From: Xaviernesmea rhizosphaerae
GTDB taxonomy: Bacteria; Pseudomonadota; Alphaproteobacteria; Rhizobiales; Rhizobiaceae
DNA: 64,000 nucleotides
Assembly: GCF_001938945.1 (NCBI RefSeq)
Contig: NZ_MKIO01000041.1
Coordinates: 205,556 to 269,555 of the forward strand
Direction: 5' to 3'
Positions 33,070-42,901 of this stretch are shown in pieces. The position numbers and the translations under genes were made by a program. The notes under the pieces are model-generated. The model saw only the letters and a program-made list of their open reading frames with translations. It had not been told where the DNA came from and did no database searches. Position 1 is the first letter of the stretch. The number at the start of each line of letters is the position of its first letter.

Positions 33070-34920
33070 GTGCGAAACCTGAAAATTTCCCAGCAGCTGC
33101 TGATCCTGGTCGCAGGCCTGATTCTGGCCTTCGGCGTGGCGATGGGCCTGCAGCTGAAGACCTCGTCCGACTCGCTCTACAAGGAGCGCTATGAGATGCT
33201 GCGCACCGAGGTGGAAAGCGCCCTGTCCATTCTCCAGGTCTATTACAAGCGTCAGCAGGCCGGCGAGTTGAGCGAGGCGGACGCCAAGGCTCAGGCCTTC
33301 GCGATGTTGAACAGCATGAAATACAGCCCGGACGGCTATTTCTTCGGCTACGACTACGATGTGCGAATGATGTTCCACTTTGATCCCGCCAAGGTCGGCC
33401 AGGATCTGCGCAACAAGCCGGACCCGACAGGCAAGCTCTACCGGGAGGAACTGATCAAACTGGCGCGCGCGGGCGGCGGACGCACGGATTTCTATGGGCC
33501 GAAGCCTGGCGCCGACCCGAGCCAGCTCTTCCGCAAGAGCGCCTATGCCCAGGCCTTCGAGCCCTGGAAGGTGGTGGTGGTGACAGGTCTGTATCTCGAC
33601 GACCTCGAAGCGCAGATGCACGAAATCACGATGAAGATGCTGGCGGCGGGCTTCGGCATCCTGCTCCTGGCCATGGCCGCCGCCCTCTATGTCATCCGCG
33701 GCATCACCAAGCCCCTGCAGGCGATCCATGATGCGCTGGGCGACGTGGCCGACGAGGACGTGAACCGCCCGATTCCGCATTCCGAAATGCGCAACGAGGT
33801 AGGACTGATGGCCAAGGCGACGCTGTCGCTGCAAAACAAGATCAAGGAGCGCAATGCGCTGGCCGCCAGCGAGGCGGAACATCGCGAGGTCGCCAACCAG
33901 GAGCGGCAGCGCAATCAGGACCAGCAGCGCGCCGATGCGGCCCTGCAGGCCCGCGTGGTCGCCACCATCGGCGAGACACTGGAAGGCTTGTCGCGCGGCG
34001 ATCTCACCGTGCGCTGCGGCGATCTCGGCGAGCGCTATCAGGCGCTGCGCGAGAATTTCAACGGCGCGCTCGGCAAGCTCGAAAGCGCCATGATCCATGT
34101 CAGCGGGCGCGGCCGTGATATCGGCATCAGCAAGGAGGAGATCCGCAACGCCTCCAACGATCTGGCCCAGCGCACCGAGCGCCAGGCCGCAAGCCTGGAG
34201 GAAACCTCCGCCGCACTCGACGAGCTGAGCGTTACCGTGCGCCACACGGCGGAAGGCGCAGACGAAGCCGCCCGCAAGGTCAAGGCCGTCAGCGAGGAAG
34301 CCCGCCGCAGCGACACCATCGTCGCCCGTGCAATTGCGGCCATGTCCAGCATCGAAGGCTCGTCCGTCGAAATCGGCAAGATCATCGGCGTGATCGACGA
34401 GATCGCCTTCCAGACCAATCTTCTCGCCCTGAATGCCGGTGTCGAGGCGGCGCGGGCCGGCGAGAGCGGCAAGGGCTTCGCGGTGGTGGCGCAGGAGGTT
34501 CGCGAACTCGCACAGCGTTCGGCCGCCGCCGCCAAGGATATCAAGGTACAGATCGCCCGCTCGACCGGCGAAGTGGACGAAGGCGTGCGCCTGGTCGGCG
34601 AAGCCGGCGACGCCCTGAAGCGCATCGCCGGGCAGATCGACGACACGCGCAGCATCGTCCAGGCGATCGCCGACAGCGCCGGCGAGCAGAACACGACCCT
34701 GCGCGCCATCAGCGAAACGCTGAACCAGCTCGACACCGCCACCCAGCAAAACGCGGCCATGGCCGAGGAAACCACGGCCTCCGTTCAGGTTCTGGCCAAT
34801 GACACGGAAGAACTGCTGCAGCTGATCGCCGCCTTCCGCGTCAACCGGCAGCTGGCGCCGGAAAGACAGCGAGACGACTGGCGCACTCCCTCCGCAAGAG
34901 GGACCAGAGCCGCCGCCTGA
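33070..34920 (+). CDS. Methyl-accepting chemotaxis protein with sCache_2 sensor
   Basis: A 616-residue chemoreceptor. Transmembrane helix 1 is at residues about 8-25. A periplasmic single-Cache (sCache_2) domain follows with YSPDGYFFGYDYDVRMMFHFDP and AFEPWKVVVVTGLYLDDLE. Helix 2 is near residue 195 (GFGILLLAMAAALYVI), then HAMP and a cytoplasmic signalling domain whose hairpin tip contains IIGVIDEIAFQTNLLALNAGVEAARAGE split across the kinase-contact region. There is no C-terminal NWETF-type pentapeptide. GTG 33070 follows GAGGGGG. sCache_2 receptors often sense small organic acids, so a link to the adjacent acid transporter is possible but not proven. Confidence 0.92.
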   Translation: MRNLKISQQLLILVAGLILAFGVAMGLQLKTSSDSLYKERYEMLRTEVESALSILQVYYKRQQAGELSEADAKAQAFAMLNSMKYSPDGYFFGYDYDVRMMFHFDPAKVGQDLRNKPDPTGKLYREELIKLARAGGGRTDFYGPKPGADPSQLFRKSAYAQAFEPWKVVVVTGLYLDDLEAQMHEITMKMLAAGFGILLLAMAAALYVIRGITKPLQAIHDALGDVADEDVNRPIPHSEMRNEVGLMAKATLSLQNKIKERNALAASEAEHREVANQERQRNQDQQRADAALQARVVATIGETLEGLSRGDLTVRCGDLGERYQALRENFNGALGKLESAMIHVSGRGRDIGISKEEIRNASNDLAQRTERQAASLEETSAALDELSVTVRHTAEGADEAARKVKAVSEEARRSDTIVARAIAAMSSIEGSSVEIGKIIGVIDEIAFQTNLLALNAGVEAARAGESGKGFAVVAQEVRELAQRSAAAAKDIKVQIARSTGEVDEGVRLVGEAGDALKRIAGQIDDTRSIVQAIADSAGEQNTTLRAISETLNQLDTATQQNAAMAEETTASVQVLANDTEELLQLIAAFRVNRQLAPERQRDDWRTPSARGTRAAA

Positions 34921-35026
34921 GAAGCCCGCGAGGGTGCCAGGGCGACACGCAGTCCCGGCATGACGTTTAAAAGCTTTGGGCCGAAAGGGAGAGCACCTCT
35001 CGGCCCGCTGATCTCCTGGCGCGTCA

Positions 35027-35065
35027 GAGCATCTGACTGAAAACAGTCTTCAATACGATGTTCTA
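35027..35065. repeat. Stop-codon-abutting half-repeat at the end of dabA
   Basis: Read on the minus strand the element starts with the dabA stop TAG and continues AACATCGTATTGAAGACTG, ending CAGATGCTC. It parallels the element that starts at the rhaT stop (23702 onward: TAGAGCATCGGACTGGAAAC, ending CGATGCTC). The inverted arms have decayed. It may serve as the 3' hairpin of the dab transcript. Confidence 0.5.
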
Positions 35066-37528
35066 TCCCGCGCGCTTGCGATCAAGCACGCCGGCTTCGT
35101 CTGCGCCGGCCGCCTCCCATGCCTGATCGCCGACATAGCGCCAGGCCATCTGCCCCCGCTCGTTGAGCGCGAAGAGGTGCAGCCAGCCATTGTCGAACAG
35201 GGCGCGAACCTGCGGATGCTGCCGCAGGACATTGCCGATCGCCTCCTTCGGCGCCTCGATGGCGACGGTGAGCCGCAGCGGCTCATGCACGAAGCCGACC
35301 CCGTCATGCACCGACTGCCAGGGAAGGCCGGCGCGCAGATTGCCGCCATTGCCTTCGACCACGCCGATGCCGCCGACGACATTGTGCAGGAGCTTGTTGC
35401 CCGCGCCGAAGAGCGAGGGTGCCACCGTCGAGCCAAAATATTGCAGGCTGATCCAGCTGGCGACCACGACGGGCGCCGTCAGGATCAGTTCGAGCACCTT
35501 GAAGCCCTCGTCCTTGCGCCAGACATAATCATGCAGGAAGGCCTGGCCCTCCAGCGACCGGCCGGCCGTGCGCCCGCGCGGCGCGGCGATGAAGGCGCGG
35601 CAGCCGGCAAGCCCCAACTCGGGGCGCACCTGCGACCAGTCCCGGCTGCGCCCGGCGACATCGTCGCCGGAGGCAAGCGGCAGGCGCAGCGCCCTTTCCG
35701 CCCGCGCCAGCCGGCCGGCATTGTCCAGCCATTGCCGGATACGCGCGCGTTCGTCGGCGGCAAGGCCCTGCTCCAGATCCTCCTCGAACAGGGTGACCCC
35801 GTCGGTCGTGGTATCGTGCAGGCCGCCGAGGAAGACGGTCCCGGCCGGAATGTCGATGCCCTTCGCCCGCAGATGTTCGCGCACCGCCCGGTCGTTCAGC
35901 ATGCCGGCGATCAGCCGCGCATTGACATCGCCGGCATGGCCCCCGCAGGCGCCGCAATGCAGCGCGCTGGCATAGGGGTTGTTCACCACATTGGCGCCAT
36001 GGCCGGCGATCAGCACGATGCGGGCAAAGCCTTCGGTCAGCGACATGGCCCGCAGGATCCGCTCGGCCATCGCCGCCTGCGTTTCGATGTCGATGTCAGC
36101 CGCAAGGCGCGGCCGCGCCGCGTCCACCCCCTTCGCCTTTGCGGAACCCTTCCACAATCCCGCACCAAGGCCCAGGCCATCGCGCAGGATCTTGGCGGCA
36201 TAGACCGGCCCGGCGGCCTCGACGAAGGCGAAGGAGGAGACGGCGGCGAGCTTGAACCGGCCCCAGGCCCGTGACGCCCGGGCGTTGAACCGCGCCTTGA
36301 GATCGGCATCGGCCTTGCCCTCCACGGCGCTGCAGCTGAAGACGGAGGGCTTCAGGAGAACCGGCAAGCGGTGTTCGGCCACGAAGGAGGCGAAGCCCTT
36401 ATGGCTGGTGCCGAGGCCGAAGAAGCCGGCAAAGCCCAGCGTGCGGATGCCGGAATCGCTGCTTTCGAGCGCGCGCCGGAAAACCTCCGAGCGCACATCG
36501 ATGCAGAAGGCCGCCTGCAGCAGCGGCTGGCGCGCCGCCTTCCCTTCCGCGACCGGAGTGGCCACCGCTGCGGCGGCCACCGGGGCGGCCAGCGTGGCGG
36601 CGAGCTGGCGCTGCGCCGCATGTTCGGCCGCCAGTTGCAGCACACTTGCGATCAGGATGTCCCGATCGGCCTGGACCGGCTCGGCATGCACCCGCCGCAC
36701 CTTTTGCCAGGCGCTCTCGATGGCTACCTTGTGGCCGGCATAGAGCGCCTCCTCGAACACGAGGCGGATGGCGAGCAGGTCGAGCGCGGTGCTGTCCGTG
36801 CGCCCGTCCATCTCCGCCTTGAACTGCAGGTGGCGGGCGAACTGCGCCCAGCCGCCGAGCGACAGCAGCAGCTGATGGAAATAGGTGCCGGGCTCGGCCC
36901 CAAGACCAAGCGAGACGGCGGCGCGCGCAATCGCCGCGTCAGCGGTTTCGGGCGCTTCGGCCACGGTGATGCCGAAACCCTTGAGGCCGTGGATTTCCGG
37001 CGTCAGGTCATGGGTGGCGAAGGCACGCCAGGCCGCATAGAGCCCATTGTGCCGCGACGCGGCCCAGAGCGCCTGTCCTTCATCGAAGAAGCCGGCGGCA
37101 AAGCTGCCGATCCGCTCGCGCACCAGGCCCGGCCAGTCCTGTCCCGTCGCGCGGGCCGCGAGTTCGGCAATGGTCGGCAAGGCTTCGGCCGGCTGCGGCT
37201 CCTCGGCCAGCGCCGCCTTCAGCGCCGCCAGATCCATGCCGCCCGGGAGCGGGCTTGCCCGCAGGGCCGCCAGCAGGTCCTCGTCACGGATCTTGCCCTT
37301 TTCGACCCTCTCGGCATAGTGCCGCCGCGGCAGCGCCAGCCGAACGCCACTGATGCGGGCGAGCCGGGCGGCGGTGCGGTCCAGGCTCTCGTTCACCTGG
37401 CCGAGAAAGGGATTGACGGCAACGGTCGCCGTCAGCGGCCAGGCCGGCGGGATGGCGCGCACCGCCTGATCCGCGGCCTTTGCCAGCGTTTCTCCATGAA
37501 GCATATCGACAGCCATTCTCTCGGTCAT
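35063..37528 (-). CDS. dabA: DabA-type inorganic carbon uptake protein (DUF2309/UPF0753)
   Basis: An 821-residue protein of the DabA family. It carries a beta-carbonic-anhydrase-like zinc site: C342 and D344 in AAFCIDVRSEVFRR, H510 in VLIAGHGANV and C525 in SALHCGACGGHAGDVNAR, corresponding to the four ligands described for Halothiobacillus DabA. DabA and DabB form a membrane complex that hydrates CO2 vectorially to bicarbonate using the proton gradient. The gene starts 3 bases after dabB. A soluble anhydrase function is unlikely because the family needs its membrane partner. The zinc ligands are complete. Confidence 0.92.
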   Translation of the reverse strand: MTERMAVDMLHGETLAKAADQAVRAIPPAWPLTATVAVNPFLGQVNESLDRTAARLARISGVRLALPRRHYAERVEKGKIRDEDLLAALRASPLPGGMDLAALKAALAEEPQPAEALPTIAELAARATGQDWPGLVRERIGSFAAGFFDEGQALWAASRHNGLYAAWRAFATHDLTPEIHGLKGFGITVAEAPETADAAIARAAVSLGLGAEPGTYFHQLLLSLGGWAQFARHLQFKAEMDGRTDSTALDLLAIRLVFEEALYAGHKVAIESAWQKVRRVHAEPVQADRDILIASVLQLAAEHAAQRQLAATLAAPVAAAAVATPVAEGKAARQPLLQAAFCIDVRSEVFRRALESSDSGIRTLGFAGFFGLGTSHKGFASFVAEHRLPVLLKPSVFSCSAVEGKADADLKARFNARASRAWGRFKLAAVSSFAFVEAAGPVYAAKILRDGLGLGAGLWKGSAKAKGVDAARPRLAADIDIETQAAMAERILRAMSLTEGFARIVLIAGHGANVVNNPYASALHCGACGGHAGDVNARLIAGMLNDRAVREHLRAKGIDIPAGTVFLGGLHDTTTDGVTLFEEDLEQGLAADERARIRQWLDNAGRLARAERALRLPLASGDDVAGRSRDWSQVRPELGLAGCRAFIAAPRGRTAGRSLEGQAFLHDYVWRKDEGFKVLELILTAPVVVASWISLQYFGSTVAPSLFGAGNKLLHNVVGGIGVVEGNGGNLRAGLPWQSVHDGVGFVHEPLRLTVAIEAPKEAIGNVLRQHPQVRALFDNGWLHLFALNERGQMAWRYVGDQAWEAAGADEAGVLDRKRAG

Positions 37529-37531
37529 GGG

Positions 37532-39115
37532 TCAGTCCTTTGCGGTATCAGCGGTTACGGCGGCGGTGCGCGGCAGCGTCCAGCCACCGAGCAGGCGATC
37601 GAAGAGGGCATTGACGTAAAGGCCATTGGCCAGATGCACCCGGAGCCCGGCGGCGGCCGGATGATGGCCCCAGAGCGGGAGGAGCGACTGCGCGATAGCG
37701 ACCGCGCCGAAGCTGAGGATGGCCGTGAGCATCAGCGTCCATTCCAGCGGGCCGGGCTCGGGCGTTGGCGGAAGCGTGCCGATCATCAGCGCATCGGCAA
37801 TGCGCTGCAGGGCGAAATAGGTGGTGGCGGCCGTGATCGCATAGAGCGCGGTGCGCCAGGTGAGCGCCCAGGGGGCGGCATCGGCAAGGCCCTGCGCAAT
37901 CAGATAGGCCACGCCGAAGATCAGGATCGCCCCCAGCGCCAGCGCCTGCGGCGGCTTGTCGGCAAAGCCGAAGAGGAGGCCGATCACCGCATAAATGGCG
38001 AGCGCCAGCAGGAAGGCGCGCCCGACCGCCCGGGCATTCGGAATGGCGATCGGGCCCGGGCGCTTGATTGCGGCAATGGTTTCGATCGCCGTGCCGGAAG
38101 CCAGGAAGGCATGGGCCTTGTAGAGCGAATGGGCGACGATGTGCAGCAGCGCGATCGGGAAGAGCGCCAGGCCGCATTGCAGGATCATGAAGCCCATCTG
38201 CGCGACGGTGGACCAGGCAAGCGAGGTCTTGACCGCCGGCTGGGTGAGCATGACCAGGCTGGCGAACAGCGCGGTGAAGCCGCCGACCATCACCAGAACC
38301 GCCAGCACCACCGGCGCCTGCAGCATGACATCGGCAAAGCGGATCAGCAGGAAGCCGCCCGCATTGACCACGCCCGCATGCAGCAGGGCCGACACCGGCG
38401 TCGGCGTTTCCATCACTTCGGTCAGCCAGCCATGGGTCGGAAACTGGGCGGACTTCAACAGCGCCACGAGGGCGAGCAGCGCCGCGGCAACCGTTACGGC
38501 CGGCAGACCCTCACCGGCGCGCGCCGCCGCGAGGATGGTGGCGATATCGCCGGTGCCGTACACCTTGGCGAGCAGGAGGACGGCGCCGATCAGGGCGACA
38601 TCGCCGATCCGCGACACGATTCGCTTCTTGCGCGCGGCCCGCTGCGCGGCGATCCGCTCGGGATAGAACAGCAGCAGCTGGTGCAAAAGCCGGCTCGTCA
38701 GCAGCCAGCCGATGACGAATTGCAACAGCGTGCCGGACTGGACCAGCAGCAGCACGGCTGCGAGCGTCGCCGTCATCCAGCCGGTAAAGGGCCCCTGCCT
38801 CTGCTCGCCATCCAGGAAGGTGCCGGCATAGCGCAACACCGCCCAGCCGATGAAGGACACGAGCAGCAGCATGACCAGGCTGACGGCATCGAGCCGGGAG
38901 GAAAGCGCGAGCATGCCGAAGCCGATCGGGACGCTCGTTCCCGGCCCGTGCAGCGCCAGCACCAGGCCGGACAGCAGGGCGACGAGAAATGCGGCGAGAG
39001 CGGCGCCTTCGGCCACTTGAATGGCACGGCGCGGGCGAAGCCCGGGCCCGCGGAAGGCGAAGAGTGAGGCGCCGGCAAGCAGCAGCGGCGCGAGAAGCGG
39101 CAGGGAGTAGAGCAC
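37532..39115 (-). CDS. dabB: DabB-type proton-conducting membrane subunit (NuoL/MrpA-like)
   Basis: A 527-residue polytopic protein of the complex I ND5/MrpA proton-channel family, the membrane partner of DabA. Antiporter-family features include FPTHGWLTEVMETPTPVSALLHAGVVNAGG (37-41 kb on the minus strand, about residue 225) with conserved charged residues in helices, and KTSLAWSTVAQMGFMI (about residue 295). There is no other nuo or mrp gene nearby, which rules out a respiratory or Mrp role. Start is GTG 39115, with GGAG seven bases upstream. It couples proton flux to DabA catalysis. Confidence 0.9.
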   Translation of the reverse strand: MLYSLPLLAPLLLAGASLFAFRGPGLRPRRAIQVAEGAALAAFLVALLSGLVLALHGPGTSVPIGFGMLALSSRLDAVSLVMLLLVSFIGWAVLRYAGTFLDGEQRQGPFTGWMTATLAAVLLLVQSGTLLQFVIGWLLTSRLLHQLLLFYPERIAAQRAARKKRIVSRIGDVALIGAVLLLAKVYGTGDIATILAAARAGEGLPAVTVAAALLALVALLKSAQFPTHGWLTEVMETPTPVSALLHAGVVNAGGFLLIRFADVMLQAPVVLAVLVMVGGFTALFASLVMLTQPAVKTSLAWSTVAQMGFMILQCGLALFPIALLHIVAHSLYKAHAFLASGTAIETIAAIKRPGPIAIPNARAVGRAFLLALAIYAVIGLLFGFADKPPQALALGAILIFGVAYLIAQGLADAAPWALTWRTALYAITAATTYFALQRIADALMIGTLPPTPEPGPLEWTLMLTAILSFGAVAIAQSLLPLWGHHPAAAGLRVHLANGLYVNALFDRLLGGWTLPRTAAVTADTAKD

Positions 39116-39214
39116 GGGACGTCTCCGGTCTGGGCGGCTGCGCGGGAGGCGCGCAGTCTGCCGGGTCAGCGGGATGGAAGCGGTGTCACAGACCTGTTAC
39201 CAGCCGCCGGAGAA

Positions 39215-39259
39215 TGATAAAAATTCATTGTTTTGCGAAATACGTTCTATAAAATAGAA
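39215..39259. promoter_or_regulatory. LysR-type boxes in the dabB/regulator divergent region
   Basis: Two T-N11-A motifs with partial symmetry lie between the divergent genes: TGATAAAAATTCA (39215-39227) and TCTATAAAATAGA (39246-39258). The second is extended as TTCTAT-AAA-ATAGAA and sits directly before the regulator ATG. This is the normal arrangement for a LysR protein that represses itself and activates the divergent operon. Confidence 0.5.
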
Positions 39260-39261
39260 GA

Positions 39262-40137
39262 ATGACCGAGCTGAACTATCACCATCTGCGCTATTTTCGC
39301 GCCGTCGCCCATGATGGAAACCTGACGCGCACGGCCGAGCGGCTGAACCTGTCCCAGTCGGCTTTGTCCATTCAGATCAAACAGTTGGAGGAGCGGCTTG
39401 GCCATGCGCTGTTCGAGCGCCGCGGTCGCAAGCTCTATCTGACCGAGGCCGGCCGGATCGCGCTCGACCGGGCCGATACGATCTTTTCCGCCGGCGAGGA
39501 ACTGGTGGAGACGCTGAAGGAAACCGGCAAGGCGCGGCGCGCCATCCGCATCGGCGCGCTCGCCACGCTCTCGCGCAATTTCCAGATCGAATTCCTGCGC
39601 CCGCTTCTCGGGCGCGCCGATGTCGACATGATCCTGCGCTCCGGCAGCACGGCGGAGTTGCTGCGCGCGCTGGAAACGCTGAACCTCGACATCGTGCTTT
39701 TGAACCAGGCGCCGATGGCCGATTCGGTGACGCCGCTGATCACCCAGCCCGTCTACCAGCAGCGCGTGAGCCTGATCGGCAGGCCGGATTATGGCCGCCC
39801 GGGCGCCGGGCTCGCCGAGCTTCTGGCCGAACACCCCGTCATCCTGCCGACGCTCGAAAGCGGCGTACGCGCCCAGTTCGAGGCCCTCGTCGCCAGGCTC
39901 GGACTGACGCCGCAGATCGCCGCGGAGGTGGACGACATGGCGATGATGCGTCTCCTCACGCGCGAGGGCGCGGGCCTCGCGGTGCTGCCGCCAATCGTGG
40001 TGAAGGGCGAGCTGGAGGCCGGCACGCTGGTGGAGTTCGACGCCCTACCGGGCATGATGGAATTCTTCCATGCGGTCACCATCAAGCGCCGCTTCCCCAA
40101 CCCGCTAATCGCACCGCTTCTGCGGCAATGGGGATAA
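39262..40137 (+). CDS. LysR-family regulator, probable controller of dabBA
   Basis: A 291-residue LysR regulator. The winged helix-turn-helix is at residues about 5-62 (YHHLRYFRAVAHDGNLTRTAERLNLSQSALSIQIKQLEERLG in segments), followed by the linker helix and a type 2 periplasmic-fold effector domain (IRIGALATLSRNFQIEFLRPLL onward). It is divergent from dabB with LysR boxes in between. Neighbours suggest control of CO2/bicarbonate uptake, perhaps in response to a carboxylation-linked metabolite as with CbbR. Sequence alone does not show the effector. Confidence 0.87.
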   Translation: MTELNYHHLRYFRAVAHDGNLTRTAERLNLSQSALSIQIKQLEERLGHALFERRGRKLYLTEAGRIALDRADTIFSAGEELVETLKETGKARRAIRIGALATLSRNFQIEFLRPLLGRADVDMILRSGSTAELLRALETLNLDIVLLNQAPMADSVTPLITQPVYQQRVSLIGRPDYGRPGAGLAELLAEHPVILPTLESGVRAQFEALVARLGLTPQIAAEVDDMAMMRLLTREGAGLAVLPPIVVKGELEAGTLVEFDALPGMMEFFHAVTIKRRFPNPLIAPLLRQWG

Positions 40138-40148
40138 GGCATCGGGCT

Positions 40149-40171
40149 GTCTTAGCGTGTTAGTGTAAGAC
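40149..40171. terminator. Weak bidirectional hairpin between convergent LysR genes
   Basis: GTCTTA (40149-40154) and TAAGAC (40166-40171) form a 6-bp inverted repeat with an 11-base loop in the 45-base gap between converging genes. A/T composition of both flanks is only moderate, so termination is plausible but weakly supported. Confidence 0.35.
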
Positions 40172-40182
40172 GCGAAGCTTGG

Positions 40183-41124
<942 letters not shown>

Positions 41125-41135
41125 AGCGACGTCCC

Positions 41136-41195
41136 ATTCAAGCGTTTTATTCCGGATTGATCGGATAGATGCCGATCTTATCGCTTATTCAAGCG
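41136..41195. promoter_or_regulatory. Direct repeats in the LysR/MFS divergent region
   Basis: ATTCAAGCG occurs at 41136-41144 and again at 41187-41195, 51 bp (about five helical turns) apart. TATAGT at 41200-41205 is a likely -10 for the MFS gene. The repeats are candidate binding sites for the divergent LysR regulator. Confidence 0.4.
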
Positions 41196-41263
41196 CTAAT
41201 ATAGTGCTGGGGCAACGGCTTGGTCCGTTATTGCATCATCCTCGCTCCTGCGGAGGGCATTTC

Positions 41264-42796
41264 ATGCCAGCAAAACCCCCTGTGCGCGCCACCCGCGCGC
41301 ATCCCTATCTTGCCCTGCTTTCCGTCTGCCTCGCGGCGGCGGCCATGCCGCTCACCTTCACCGGCACGGCCGTCGCCCTGCCCTCGATCGCCGGAACGCT
41401 TGGGGCCGGTCCCGTCGCCACGGCCTGGGTCACCAATGCTTTCATGCTCACCTTCGGCTCAGCGCTGATGGCCTCGGGCGCGCTCGCCGACAGCCTCGGC
41501 CGCCGCCGCGTCTTCCTGTTCGGCGCCGGAAGCTTCGCGCTCTTTTCCCTCGCTCTGACGGTGGCGCCCGACATTCTCCTTTTCGACCTCCTGCGCGGTG
41601 GCCAGGGTCTCGCGGCGGCCGCGGCCTATGCCGGCGGGGCTGCGGCGCTTGCGCAGGAATTCGACGGACCGGCGCGCCTGCGCGCTTTCAGCGTCGTCGG
41701 AACGAGCTTCGGCGTCGGGCTGTCGCTGGGGCCGGTCGCCTCCGGCGCGATGATCGAAAGCTTCGGCTGGCGCAGCATCTTCCTCGCCGTCGTGTTCCTG
41801 ACCACGCTCGCTTTCCTGATCGGCCGGCTGGTCCTGAAGGAGAGCCGCGATCCGGCCGCGCGGGGACTGGACTGGCCGGGGGCTGCGGCCTTCACCGCCA
41901 TGCTGGCGCTGTTCACCTATGGCATGCTGCTGGTGCCCGAGCGGAGCTGGGGCGATGGTCTGGTTCTCGGCCTGCTGCTGGCTGCGGCCCTGTGCTTTGC
42001 CCTGTTCATCGGCATCGAGCGGACGGTGGCGCGGCCGATGCTCGATCTCTCGCTGTTTCGCTATCGCCGCTTCGTCGGCGTGCAGTTGCTGGCCGCCGCG
42101 CCGGCCTATGGCTTCGTGGTTCTGCTGATCCTGCTGCCGCTGCGGTTCGTCGGCATCGAAGGCATGAGCGCCGTGGCGGGCGGCGGGCTGATGATCGCGC
42201 TCTCGGCGCCGCTCCTCGTGCTGCCGATCGTCGCGGGCTGGCTTGCGCGGTGGCTGCGTCCGGCAACGCTGTGCGGCGGCGGACTGATTGTCACCGCTGC
42301 AGGCCTTGTCTGGCTTGCCGCCCTGCCGCCCGGCACACCGCCAGCCGTGCTTGCCCTGCCCATGCTCGTGATCGGCACGGGCATCAGCCTGCCCTGGGGC
42401 CTGATGGATGGTCTTGCCATCGGCGTGGTGCCGAAGGAACGCGCCGGCATGGCCATGGGCATTTTCTCCACCGTGCGCGTCGCGGGCGAAGGCGTGGCGC
42501 TTGCCGTGGTCGGCGCCATCCTGTCGCTGCTGATCACCGGCCGCATCCAGGCTGCCGGACTGCCCGGACAGCCGCAGGTGGCCGGCCAGAGCCTCGCCAT
42601 CGGCGACCTGAAGGGCGCAATGGCCGCCCTGCCCGGCGCAGATCCGGCCGAGATCCTCACGCTCTATGGCGCGGCCTTCTCCTGGCTGCTGCTGCTGCTG
42701 GCCGCCATCACCACGCTGACCGCTCTCGTCGTCTTCCTGTCGCTGGGCGAGGCGGCGGAGAGGGAGGAAAGCGTCGCCTCCGGCGCCGGCCATTGA
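41264..42796 (+). CDS. MFS transporter, DHA2 (EmrB/QacA-like) family
   Basis: A 510-residue exporter, the length expected for 14 transmembrane helices. Motif A is ALADSLGRRRVFLFG after helix 2. Other family signs are the helix 1 segment LPSIAGTLG and the helix 5 motif SVVGTSFGVGLSLGPVASGAMIE. It would expel a drug, solvent or metabolite with proton antiport. ATG 41264 has GGAGGG six bases upstream; the longer frame from 41021 overlaps the divergent LysR gene and is not real. Substrate cannot be judged. Confidence 0.87.
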   Translation: MPAKPPVRATRAHPYLALLSVCLAAAAMPLTFTGTAVALPSIAGTLGAGPVATAWVTNAFMLTFGSALMASGALADSLGRRRVFLFGAGSFALFSLALTVAPDILLFDLLRGGQGLAAAAAYAGGAAALAQEFDGPARLRAFSVVGTSFGVGLSLGPVASGAMIESFGWRSIFLAVVFLTTLAFLIGRLVLKESRDPAARGLDWPGAAAFTAMLALFTYGMLLVPERSWGDGLVLGLLLAAALCFALFIGIERTVARPMLDLSLFRYRRFVGVQLLAAAPAYGFVVLLILLPLRFVGIEGMSAVAGGGLMIALSAPLLVLPIVAGWLARWLRPATLCGGGLIVTAAGLVWLAALPPGTPPAVLALPMLVIGTGISLPWGLMDGLAIGVVPKERAGMAMGIFSTVRVAGEGVALAVVGAILSLLITGRIQAAGLPGQPQVAGQSLAIGDLKGAMAALPGADPAEILTLYGAAFSWLLLLLAAITTLTALVVFLSLGEAAEREESVASGAGH

Positions 42797-42901
42797 CCAT
42801 CGCCGTCACCGGGCCAGCCGGCGAGGCCAAAGGCAGCACGACACGCGCCGCCCGGGCATTTCCTGTCCCGGCGGCGCGGCCTGCTGCGCGGCAAGGCGCG
42901 C

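Noticed and set aside
36371..39067. 898-codon plus-strand frame opposite dabA/dabB
   Set aside because: The minus-strand genes carry intact catalytic and membrane motifs; the antisense product is low-complexity Arg/Gln/Gly-rich.
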